Below are positions 44,401-53,843 of a stretch of 64,000 bases of DNA, in pieces; the stretch's first letter is position 1; the number at the start of each line of letters is the position of its first letter. The notes under the pieces are model-generated. The model was not told where the DNA came from. It was given only the letters and a program-made list of their open reading frames with translations, and searched no databases. This DNA is from Whitmania pigra (taxonomy: Eukaryota; Annelida; Clitellata; Hirudinida; Haemopidae), in the NCBI GenBank assembly GCA_021613335.1, contig JAJTWR010000136.1:607501-671500 (forward strand), in the 5' to 3' direction. The position numbers were made by a program, and so were the translations under genes.

Positions 44401-47400
44401 TCTTCGCACTTTTCGTCAACAATGAATAGTAAGCAATAGTAGTTCCTTTATTCAAAAAGGGAAGTAGGAGCTTGCCATCCAACTACAAGCCAGTAAGCTT
44501 AACTTCTATAGTTTGAAAGGTAATGGAAAGAATGACCAAAGAGGCTGTATCAACTTTTTTTTGGAAGTAACGAAGTGATTGAGAAGAGCCCACATGGTTT
44601 TACTAAGAACAGATCGTGTCTAACCAACCCACTTGAGTTTTTTGAAGAAATTTATGAGTGGGTTGATCATGACAAGGCTGTAGATGTAGTGTACCTAGAC
44701 TTCGCAAAAGCATTCGATAAGTTGCCCATCAAAGGTTTCAAAAAAAGCTCAGTGCATGTGGGATTGAAGGCAAAGTATTACATTGGTTTACAAACTGGAT
44801 GACAGATAAGAAACAGAAGATAGGCATAGGAGGAATTTATTCAGAGTGGCAACCAGTACTTAGCGGCGTCCCACAAGGATCGGTGCTTGGACTTGTGCTG
44901 TTCTGCATATACATAAATGGTCTGGATGATGGCATAAGATCTAAGTTATCCAAGTTTGCTGACGACACCAAAGTAGCAAGAAGTGTCAGCAAGCAAGAAG
45001 ATGTGGATACACTTCAGGAATATCTTAACAAGTTACTCAAGTGGGCAGAAGATTGGCAGATGCTTTCAACATAAGCAAATGCTCCATTATGCATATGGGA
45101 TGCAAAAACACGAAAGTTGAATATGTAATTAGAGGAAGCATTCTGAAGCAGTCTAATCTTGAAAGAGATCTGGGGTTAATAATGCAGAACAATGGAAAAA
45201 CATCTCTACAGTGCATGGAAGTTGCTAAAAAAAGCAAACAGAGTACTTGGAATGATAAAGAAAATAGTAGTGAGTAGGAACAAGGATGTAATACTGAGAT
45301 TGCATAAGGCATTAGTAAGGCCACAACTTAAGTACTGTGTGCAAGTGTGGAACCCTCATTTGAGAAAGGATGTTGAAATGTTGGAAAGAGTCCAAAGAAG
45401 GGCAACCAGGATGATAGAATAAATGTAAATTAACGACAATGGAAAAGGGAAGAAATAGAGGGGCAGTGTTGTAAAAATTACCTCATTTCGGTAAGTAGTT
45501 ACAAGTAAAAGTAATAGTTCAAAAAGCTACTTAAGTATAAGTAAGAGTATTGTCTCAAAAAGTTACTCAAGTAAAAGTGAAAAGTTACAGCACCCAAAAA
45601 TTACTTTTAAGTAACAATTACAAGTAACTTTGATGCTGCCATTATTGTGATCATACATCATTCCGTATTATTTAAAAGGAATTGTTTCTATTATCGTTAA
45701 AACAATTAATGGTATTAACTGCTAGTACTAACAGTCACTAAGTTATAACATTTGAACTAATGCATTCTTCTGGTGTTTTTATTATTTATTACAATCATAA
45801 ACATTTGTTAATTTTTAACATAACTAAATCCTCGAATAGTTTGTCACTCATTATGGTCCTTCGGCTGTTCATACCAGCATAGCTGAATAATCGTTCAACA
45901 GCTGCACTAGCGTTCAGAGGAGCGTTCAACTGGATAAATAATGTTCATGTCATCTGATCGGTCTTGAAGATACTGCATCAGAATATCACTTGACCTTGTG
46001 GAATTGAAGAAACTGTCTTCAACACTGTCAGCATCAGATGAATGAGATGCTTTCAGCTCGTCCACCATTGCTGCATTAGAAGATGCTATTTTGGCTACCA
46101 GTTTCTCATGAAGCTTGACAACCGTTGGCAACAGATATCCCATATTCCTTAACTTCTGTTGGATGCATGCGTTCCACGTGCTTCTTCAAGTTAGATGAAG
46201 AACCTTCATATGCTGAACATATAGTTTTTTTTCTGTTGGCAGAGTAGGCATGCATTCTTATATGATTTTTCCTTTGATCGAAATCGGAACATTTTGTTCA
46301 AATACGGTCACGCACTATCTTCACCCTTGTTCCTCTTATCTTCGTTAACGAAACTCAAACTGGCTTCAAATGAATCCATACTACGATATATTAAATCTTA
46401 TATTATTATATATATACAATATTATATATTAAAAAAGTTTCGGTATGACTAATCAACAATTTCCGATTTAACAAAAACGACCGGCGATAACCACAACAAC
46501 AAATGAGCGATGATCGGAAAGAGGAAGGTTCTCGAACGAACCAAAGAATAACAATCTAGAATTTTAATAAAATTTTAAATTAGATTATTTTATTTTAAAA
46601 TTTTATTTATGTTACTTTGTAACGTCTTGTGCTAAAAAAGGTAACGAATTAAAAGTATGACCGAAAATAGTAATTTGTTACAAGTAAAAGTAAAAAAACA
46701 TTTTGTAACTGGTACAAGTAAAAATTACCAAAAAATGTAATTAATTACAGTAACGAATTACATGTAATTCGATACTGCACAACACTGTAGAGGGGAACTC
46801 ATCGAGACATTCAAAATTTCATCAGGAAGAGAAGGCCTTTTGCCTGAACAGTTTTTCGAAGCCACAAAAAGTGCTTCTACTAGAAGGCAAGATTGTAAAT
46901 TATATAGGAAGGCTTCGGGAAACTTGAAAAACAATTATTTCAGTTCAAGGGTGGTTTGCATTATAAAATAAACTAGATAAGGAAACCATCCATGCGGACA
47001 CAGTAGATAAATTCAAAATTTACTTAAGTAAATTCGGTTATTAGGACTAAAAAGAGTGGTTATTACACAGATCCAGGTCTTCTTAACCACTATAAATAAT
47101 TGTTACGTTATGTTATGTTGTTATGTTAATGCCATATCCTATGGCGCATGTCAAAACTGTAGGGTGCTTCACTATTAATGCAATCCCCTTTCTCACCGCA
47201 TACATCAGGAATAAGACATTCATCTATGTCTCAAAAATATTTACAATTAAACAAGTTCACTTTATATTTTACAAAATCATTTTTATTTTTGACCCGTCTG
47301 CAGCCAAATTTTAATTCTACATCACTAAAAACTTTTTATCAAACCAAGAAGTAAGACATTTATTTAGTTTACTTAAAATATTCCAAAGAACCTGACAAAT

Positions 47401-50400
47401 AGTTATTCATTTCGAATAGTTATTGAATGAGCTTGCATGCAAGAGTGCGAAAATCAATAATGAATTTCATGAGTAACAAAACTGGATCAAGTTGTGCTAG
47501 TCTCTGGCAGAAGCACTTCATGAAGGGTAAAGTCAGATGGAGGGGAAATTACAAAATTGTACAAAAATCTAAGTCTAGAGGTTGAAACGCTCAGAGTGTA
47601 CAAGAGTATCTAATTCAGTAATTAATAGAACTTGTGAATGTGTACTAGATAGCTTTATAGAGATTTGATTATTCATATTATTTCATCATTGTTCATTATT
47701 AATGGAAGGCATTAATATCTTAAATTATCTATTAAGCATTCGTTACCTGCACACGTCTTGTTAGCTTTAATGAATTGAAAGCCAGTGGAACACTGGCATA
47801 TGTAGGTACCAAAAAGGTTATCGCACGGCACATCGCCACATTCGTCTATAGCACATTCGTCGATGTCTGAAACAGGTGTTTAAAAGTTAATTTTTTAAAA
47901 AACATTTTTAAATATTTTAAAACTAAAATTAAGTAAATATATGTATTTTCATTGTTATAATTATTACAATTCTTGGAGGTTTTATTATTTAAAAAAATTA
48001 TCGAAGGTTATCCAAATCTAAATGAAGACCTTTGCAATCGTCCTCTACTTCCTCATATCCTTGCAGACACAAGCAAACTGGGCCCTCTGGTGTATTTGTG
48101 CATTTTGAATTTTCATTGCATACTTTTCCGCCACCGCATGGTTTAGGAGCTGAAACGAATTATTTATTACTGAATGGAATACACATTATCATAAGCTAAG
48201 ATAAATTGTCATACATCAACATCAATCAATATAAATTAACATACGCTAATCCCTGTCGGTCGCTCGATCAAGAGTTTTAAAAATACGTCGGTGTTAACAA
48301 AACATTATTTTACTTGATAATTAAATTGGTTTGGAATAGAAACAACAACTTCGTACCAGAAAAATTCAAGGTCTAAACATTTTTACGACTCCAGATGCCC
48401 TCCTTGGAATTTCAGGTTGCCATTTAATTAAACTCACTCACTATCCATTCGCAAACTATATATATGTATATCTCTTTCATCGAGACATGTTCCATTAAAT
48501 ACTTGCTAAACAATTTTTTTCAAAATTTCTCAAACTTTGTAATAAAACAAAGATGGGCCTGAGTGGCCATTTTCGGCGTCCGCCATCATCGGAAACTCCT
48601 AACTTTTAACTGCAATTCAGTACAAATGTGTCTACATTAATAAAACAAAAGAACAATTATAAGGCCCACAAATACACGACAGTAAAGTAAGTAAAGTTAA
48701 GACAAAAAGTACGAGAAGAGCGACTATATAATAAAATACCTCAGTACAATAGATGAGTCTGAGAAAACCAACGATCGATACTTCGACCCTCTCCTTCGAA
48801 ACTGACAATCCTTTGCGGATGTTGGTTTCAAGGGAGAAAATAGAGGATCTCCAGGGCAGCCTCCTCTGCTATACGGATGCCTCTAAGTCTGAGGACAACA
48901 GGGCTGGAATTGGGATTTATATTCCAAAGAAAGACGTCAGAATCAGCATCAGGACGTCGAGTCACAGCTGTATCAGTTCCATAGAATTAGCAGCCATTGA
49001 GCGGTGCTTGAAATTTGTCAAGGAAGCTTATCAAGAGGAATTTCTTGACATTGTCGTCCTAAGCGATTCGCTTAGTGCACTAGAGGCACTAAAGGACGGC
49101 AACAATTATGATTCTGATATTAAAAATTTACAGTTTTTAATTTCAGAAATTCAAGAGAGCGGCAGAAAGGTCACTCTCGTCTGGGTCCCTGCCCATGTTG
49201 GAATCCCTGGCAATGAGAAGGCCGATGCCCTGGCAAAGGCAGCCACTGCAAGGGATCAGATAGACTTCCGGATTCCAGCGTCTATCAAGGATGTCAAAAG
49301 GATTGTGGCTCGCAGCATCCTCCAACAATGGCAGACCAGATGGGATGTAGATCCTCGAAGCCAACATTACAAGTCCATAGAGAAACAAGTGTCGACGAAG
49401 AGCAAGTTCCAATGTGTCTCAAGGAGGAAGGAGGTTCTCGCCTCCAGACTCCGAGTTGGAAAGTGTGCTCTGAATCAGCACTTGTTTCTCTTCAAACGTC
49501 ACACCGATGGGAAGTGTTCCACCTGCCCTCAGGAAGACGAAAATGTGCAACATTTCCTCATGGAATGTCCAGCCCAGTCTGTCCTGAGGAGAGAAATCAG
49601 AATGGCCACAAATCTATCCGATATGAGTTCTATGCTTAGCAATCCAGCAAGTGTGGACATCATTTATCGGTGGATTTCCAAGAACAGACATGACTTACTT
49701 TAAGTCATTTACAATTTTACTTTAATTAAATAAGTACTTTCTTTCATTATTCTAACACGTTTCATTATTTTTCATTATTCTAACAAGTTTCATTATTTTT
49801 AATTACTAACACTAACTAAAGTCCGAATCATCTCTGTTATGCAAAGGACTATAATCAAATAAACAAACAAACAAACAAACGACAGATGAGCTTTTTTGAG
49901 TCGTGAAAGCTCGGAGAGTGCGTGGGTGTGAGAGAGAGTGTGAGTAGAGAGTGGCAGACGAGTTTTGATTTGAGCTTTGAGATAGACTGATTGTATCGAG
50001 TTGTGTAATTAATTGTTGTTGGCTTCTGATTTCATGTACATTCTGATTGATTTTAATATACTGCTTCTGTCATATACGAATCTTGTGTTGTTTTTTGATA
50101 AGAATCGGCTCGTGTAGGCATATCCCGAATATACAGGAGAGAGAACTTTTACAAGTATCAACCGCGTAAGCCACTGTAACTTATTTAATAACTTAATTAG
50201 CTTAATATTTGTAAAATATTTCCAACTTCAACTGGAGTCTGAATGGCATTGTCCGTGAATAACAACCAATGATGCTAAGGCAACAAGCGCTGATGTTTTT
50301 AATTCAACTGATATGCAATGCATAATGCACCGCTATTTGTTCAGTTCAATGCATATTCATAAACAGTTTCAATGCCGTGGATCGGCAATCCTTTGTACTG

Positions 50401-50603
50401 AAACATTACTTTGGCTGTTTCGCTCGATCCCCTCTCAATATTGAATAAGTTTATAACCTTTAAATCATTATAAATTTATACTTTTTGCAAATCTACAACA
50501 ATTATTCAATGTTCATCTTACACGCTTTGATTGCTGAATCTTCAAAGGCAATTTTGATAGCCAAATACAGCAACGCTGCGCGCAAGGATTTGCAACATAG
50601 CAT
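41389..50603 (-). CDS. EGF-5: rearranged multi-EGF gene, probably damaged
   Basis: Usable exons from the 5' end: 50522-50603 (signal), 48030-48149, 47747-47866, 43982-44119, 43529-43657, 41814-42065 (chimeric), 41389-41498. The exon matching EGF-6 57240-57359 is split (44402-44424 and 47129-47229) by a LINE, and its donor GT has become AT. The partners of EGF-6 exons 57932-58057 and 56455-56580 are deleted. The last EGF exon is cut after its fifth Cys and continues into a charged coiled-coil. Because all exons are phase 1-1, the remaining seven join to 951 bases, an open frame of 316 codons, if the split exon is skipped. It may therefore be either a pseudogene or a shortened working gene. The first intron carries an RNase H LINE fragment and an LTR fragment. 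Confidence 0.6.
41814..42065 (-). CDS. EGF-5 chimeric exon: half an EGF fused to a coiled-coil
   Basis: The exon starts [15 protein letters not shown] like EGF-6 54173-54289 but leaves the EGF after CKCPQGST. It continues in frame into a heptad-like Glu/Arg/Lys-rich segment (EKYTEERRQEEEKRREERR) of about 50 residues. A donor AAAG|GTAACT at 41812-41813 is in phase 1, so the 252-base exon could splice to the C-terminal exon at 41498. Without that splice the frame runs to a stop at 41689. The sixth EGF cysteine is lost, leaving an unpaired Cys. The charged segment resembles N-terminal parts of LTR-retrotransposon gag proteins, but that is a loose resemblance. Confidence 0.6.
42160..42800 (+). 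mobile_element. Decayed R2-like LINE 3' fragment (EGF-5 unit)
   Basis: TATGCAAATCTGTCGATAGA and the bases after it encode YANLSIDLGA, matching KYANLTMDLEARG of the R2-like element near 61390. ATTACGCATTCCTCATGAAG matches its CTTACGCTTTCCTCACTAAG. No open frame remains. The same fragment is in EGF-6 at 54330-54930, so it entered before the duplication. Confidence 0.6.
43090..43470 (-). repeat. Unidentified repeat, copy 1
   Basis: The minus strand encodes SAAIGANPKALIGLLMSPTY in a 73-codon frame. A second copy is at 55200-55560 and a more distant, inverted-context relative is at 63730-63960. I cannot assign a family. Confidence 0.55.
44425..47127 (+). mobile_element. CR1-like LINE with nested hAT element
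   Basis: Reverse transcriptase pieces in order: FKKGSRSLPSNYKPVSLTS near 44450, HGFTKNRSCLTNPLEFFEE with YLDFAKAFDKLP (44575-44802), GVPQGSVLGLVLF and FADDTKVA (44799-45074), and ALVRPQLKYCVQVWNPHLR (45192-45422). Stops and frameshifts separate them. It is 5' truncated and ends in a GTTAT-rich tail, TGTTATGTTGTTATGTTA. About 1.37 kb is LINE and the rest is the hAT insertion. Confidence 0.85.
45464..46787 (-). mobile_element. hAT DNA transposon, internally deleted
   Basis: Terminal inverted repeats CAGTGTTGT and ACAACACTG are flanked by a perfect 8-base duplication, TAGAGGGG, at 45456-45463 and 46788-46795, diagnostic of hAT. The minus strand near 45800-45905 encodes ASAAVERLFSYAGMNSRR, the C-terminal hAT dimerisation motif, and 45907-46143 is an upstream transposase remnant. 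The catalytic part is not seen. Repeated GTAACAAGTAAAAGTAA-like motifs near both ends are subterminal repeats. Confidence 0.9.
48753..49703 (+). CDS. LINE RNase H domain with C-terminal Cys/His motif
   Basis: 316 codons. The RNase H fold shows YTDASKSE (first Asp), SSIELAAIERCL (Glu), VLSDSLSALEAL (Asp) and WVPAHVGIPGNEKADALAK (His/Asp), so all four catalytic positions are present. A CxxC-x-H-x-C type motif follows (CSTCPQEDENVQHFLMEC). RNase H after the transcriptase is found in I/R1/LOA-type LINEs and not in the L2 or CR1 types elsewhere in this window. Only the C-terminal part of the polyprotein is present and the start is a truncation point. Confidence 0.85.
   Translation: MSLRKPTIDTSTLSFETDNPLRMLVSREKIEDLQGSLLCYTDASKSEDNRAGIGIYIPKKDVRISIRTSSHSCISSIELAAIERCLKFVKEAYQEEFLDIVVLSDSLSALEALKDGNNYDSDIKNLQFLISEIQESGRKVTLVWVPAHVGIPGNEKADALAKAATARDQIDFRIPASIKDVKRIVARSILQQWQTRWDVDPRSQHYKSIEKQVSTKSKFQCVSRRKEVLASRLRVGKCALNQHLFLFKRHTDGKCSTCPQEDENVQHFLMECPAQSVLRREIRMATNLSDMSSMLSNPASVDIIYRWISKNRHDLL
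48758..49883 (+). mobile_element. RNase H-bearing LINE, 3' fragment
   Basis: A 5'-truncated non-LTR element ending in a (AAAC)n tail at 49860-49880. AGATGAG at 48751-48757 and again at 49884-49890 fits a 7-base target duplication. It lies antisense in intron 1 of EGF-5 and is absent from the matching place in EGF-4 (about 38610). Confidence 0.8.
49881..50153 (+). mobile_element. 3' fragment of the same LTR family
   Basis: It matches 39672-39944 of the solo LTR (GTCGTGAAAGCTCGGAG, CGAATATACAGGAG, ending CTTTTACA). The first 190 bases, including the TATA box, are missing; the RNase H LINE fragment adjoins in their place. Confidence 0.8.
50522..50603 (-). CDS. EGF-5 exon 1, signal peptide
   Basis: The ATG at 50603 opens 27 codons beginning MLCCKSLRAALLYLAI, ending at T|GTAAGA in phase 1. 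The signal peptide is intact even though the gene downstream is rearranged. Confidence 0.8.
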
Positions 50604-50698
50604 GGAAACCTCATGCATATATCACTGATATCATAAATAACAAACAAATGTTTAATGGAACTTAATTAATTTGTTGCTGCCGAAAACAAAAGTGGAGA

Positions 50699-50706
50699 TG
50701 ACGTCA
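50699..50706. promoter_or_regulatory. TGACGTCA (CRE/ATF-like) site upstream of EGF-5
   Basis: A perfect octamer about 96 bases upstream of the ATG, in the same context as the EGF-4 site (GTGGAGATGACGTCATG). Homology to the EGF-4 upstream region ends about 30 bases further out, where an unidentified insertion begins. Confidence 0.5.
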
Positions 50707-50736
50707 TGATTTTGGTTGGATTAAATTAAACATTTG

Positions 50737-52000
50737 AGAGGTTATTTATGGGGCGCCGTCAAAATAGCCCGGCAACAAAATAGCTCAGGACAAAACAGCT
50801 CACCACACCATAAAACTCATCAAAATAGCTCGATATAATTTATTGTAAATGTTATTAAAGTAAATTAAATAGTCACATTTATTTATATTGTGGGATTGTA
50901 AGAGAATATAGATTTTGTTTCGCATACTTAATCATCGATAAGTTATATTAAATTAAAACTCCTAACCAAATTCTTCTATTTATACATTGCAACAGGAACT
51001 CATGGAAGTATCGAAAGAAATTGGACGATCTAAGGATGCACATGACTTGATGTATGTCTTCTAAATTCTCCAAGTTTCTGATTCTTATTGTGCAGCTCTC
51101 ATCGATAAATTATATGTAATGACAAATTAAAATTTGAATCAGTTTTGGTAAATATACACAACTCGTAAAAATTAATTTTGTTTCTACGTTACATTGAGCT
51201 AATTTGACGGGTCACCAGTGCTAGGGCAATTCGTCACGGATAATTCAATGAAGACTGTTGGGACATTTAAAATATATTTATATTTATCTATTGTAAGAGT
51301 AACAATTTTATTATTACCATAAAATGTTTAATAAGCTTACCATTAGAATAATAGATATCGCATTATATTAATAAATATTGTAAGGTCTCTTCAAAGTTAA
51401 ATCAAGAATTAATGATAAGAAATGTTTAATTCCGTGCAAATTAATTTTATATTCAGTCTACCATTAAAACGTCATAGGCTACTTTAATAAAGCCCAGATA
51501 AAAATGTAATAGAATCACAATTTAAAAATATTATGACTGCTGAGCGTGGCTATATCCATGCGAGTAATCAACTGATGTGCAAATTTCTTAATCTAACAAA
51601 ACAGTACTCGACCAGATCTCGAGGATCCAGATTTCGATATTTCTTTTTCTTCAAAGGAGGATCTTCACCAGCAGGTTTACGCTCGACATTCAGTTCGTTT
51701 GTGCTCTGTTCCTTCTGGAGTTTGACTACCAACTTAGGCAGAGTTGGATGAGCAGTTAGAACTGACCGTGCAAATCAACATCCCCACTTTATTTCTACGC
51801 ACATTGAAATGAAGGTTTATATTTACATTGCATTTAGCCAAAATATTACTCTGATAATTAAGTCGTGAACCTTTCAAGTTTTAATATTTCTATTAGACGA
51901 ACTGTCCGCATTGCTTCGAATTGCTTGCGACAAATTGTCCGGTCACGGTTCATAAACCGTAAACAAGAGTTTCCAAAGTGTCTGAATCTACGCAAGTATT
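50737..52000. other. Unidentified insertion upstream of EGF-5
   Basis: The sequence has no partner at the matching place in EGF-4 (after 39200). It opens with GCGCCGTCAAAATAGCCCGG and repeated CAAAATAGCTC phrases and includes GACAAATTGTCCGGTCACGG near the far end. No protein-coding frame of note. Probably a non-autonomous mobile element, class unknown. Confidence 0.4.
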
Positions 52001-53739
52001 CCTTATAACGAAAGTGCTTGGTCAGGTCCCGGACAAATCCCTATACTTTCTGTTAAAAATATTTCTCAACAACGAATTTTCTTAACCGATCAACAAAAAG
52101 CATTTTTTTTTTAAACTCTCAAAGACTTTTAAAAATTTAAATTTCTATCATAAAAAAATAGCTAAATATTTTTAATTTATCATATTTACTATTCAGAAAC
52201 TTTTAAAAGCAAAAAGTTTGGTTCACTTTGAACCTATTTTGATTTTAAGATGTGTTATCACTTAATAAATAATGTCAGGAAAAATAAAAAGAAAAAGAAC
52301 AAATATAGATTTAAAAATATAATTAAACTTTTTACTCAATTTACGTTTTCTAAGAAATTACATATCATATATAACATAAAGAACCTCCATATTACGAAAA
52401 TCCCTATAACGAATTGCGATTTTGTCGATCCCTCGCGATTTCGTTGTAAAGAGGTTTTACTGTAGTTTTGTTTAGCTTGGTTCCACCGGGACAGTCTTGG
52501 CAAAAATGCCCAGTACCGATTGAATAAATGCCTTGCTGTTCACCTGGATTGCATTCATCTAAGTTCGGATGGGAGGTGCGTTAAATGGTTTTAAAAGGTT
52601 TAACAATAACGATTTACTGTGATATCACTTAATGATACTTGCTATTAAAAGTACTTATTGCTAATTACATTTATCTCGTCATAAATAAGTTTATTCTTGT
52701 AAATCAGCCTAAAAATATTATATAAAACAATTTATATATTTTATAAATATTATTCCCTTTGCTATGGCAAAGCAATTTATGAAATTCTTAATTTGTTCAT
52801 TTTCAAATCTAACCCTGCAATAATCTTTGTGGTTAAGTATGAAAATTATTTATTGAAGCAGGGCTGGGATAAAACTGCATTTGATAATAAAAATAATAAC
52901 AATAATAATAATAATAATAATTAATTTATAAAAGCGCCATGTGCATAACGTCAGAGGCGCTTAGTTAACTAAAGTCGTAATATTCAAATCAGATTAATGC
53001 TGACAAAGCAGCAGCAAATGGCAAACGTCATCAAATAAAACTGTTGAAGTTAGAAACTGGTTTCATTTGCTCTTGATTTATCAATATTTAATTCCTGAAA
53101 GTATTTGAGCAGCTAATGTTAATTATAACGTTTGTAGTGCATCGTGTTTTGTAACGATTTTCAGAAATATGTAATAATAACTGCAAACATTATGTGAAGG
53201 CAGTAAACCCAGCAAGGCAATACCAATTCTTAAATTAATTATTTTTTAAAAATCAAAACATGAAATAAATAAGCTAAAAGGAAAGTGATATTCTCCATCT
53301 TAAATTACTGCTTCAAATTTATGACGATAAATTGAAACAAACCAAATCAGATTGGATAAAATAATTATAATATATAATTTATTAAGTTAAAAGTAACGTT
53401 ACAAGTGTTCAACTGAACAAGTTTCTTTCGTGTTTCATTCTCAACTCTTCAATAAATCTTCTTTTTGTAGATGTTAAGGCAACTTTTCACGGTGCATGTT
53501 CTAGAAATATTGAAAACCTTTCAATAACATTAAAGATGATTCATCATTGGCCTTTTCACGCTGTTTTACAAGAAATTATTTAATAAATAAATTATTTACT
53601 TATGAAATAACACTTTATCACAACCAAAAGTGTAACTTATTTAATAAAAATTTGGTGAATGTTCGCAACATTTCTTTCTAGATTTAAATTCTGAATGTAA
53701 ACATTTAGATACAATGTCATTAAAAACCCATTCAATAAA

Positions 53740-53843
53740 CTAACATAACTTCATCAACGAGAAACAAAAATAGGACATTGTCATCAGCGTGACATCGCAG
53801 AATGGGGAAAATAATGGACTCGCGCTGACAGGCATTGGCATTC
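53740..53843 (-). CDS. EGF-6 last exon, C-terminal hydrophobic tail
   Basis: The TTTTTATTCAG acceptor in phase 1 leads to GMPMPVSASPLFSPFC, then a hydrophobic run starting DVTLMTMSYFCFSLMKLC and TAG at 53740-53742. Relative to EGF-5 it has a two-codon deletion (NR) that keeps the frame. Confidence 0.6.

Larger units (their letters stand above)
44402..47229 (-). pseudogene. EGF-5 EGF exon split by a LINE
   Basis: The 23-base end 44402-44424 and the rest at 47129-47229 together match the intact EGF-6 exon 57240-57359 (DIDECLIPDVCGEKG type). Between them lies a CR1-like LINE with a nested hAT element, flanked by AATG at 44421-44424 and 47128-47131, a possible short target duplication. The donor is also mutated from GT to AT, and small changes have built up on the right side (GGATCC in EGF-6 is GGGTGC here). 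Confidence 0.75.

Noticed and set aside
51533..51751. Plus-strand frame of 72 codons
   Set aside because: No domain, no homology to the rest of the array, and within an unidentified insertion.
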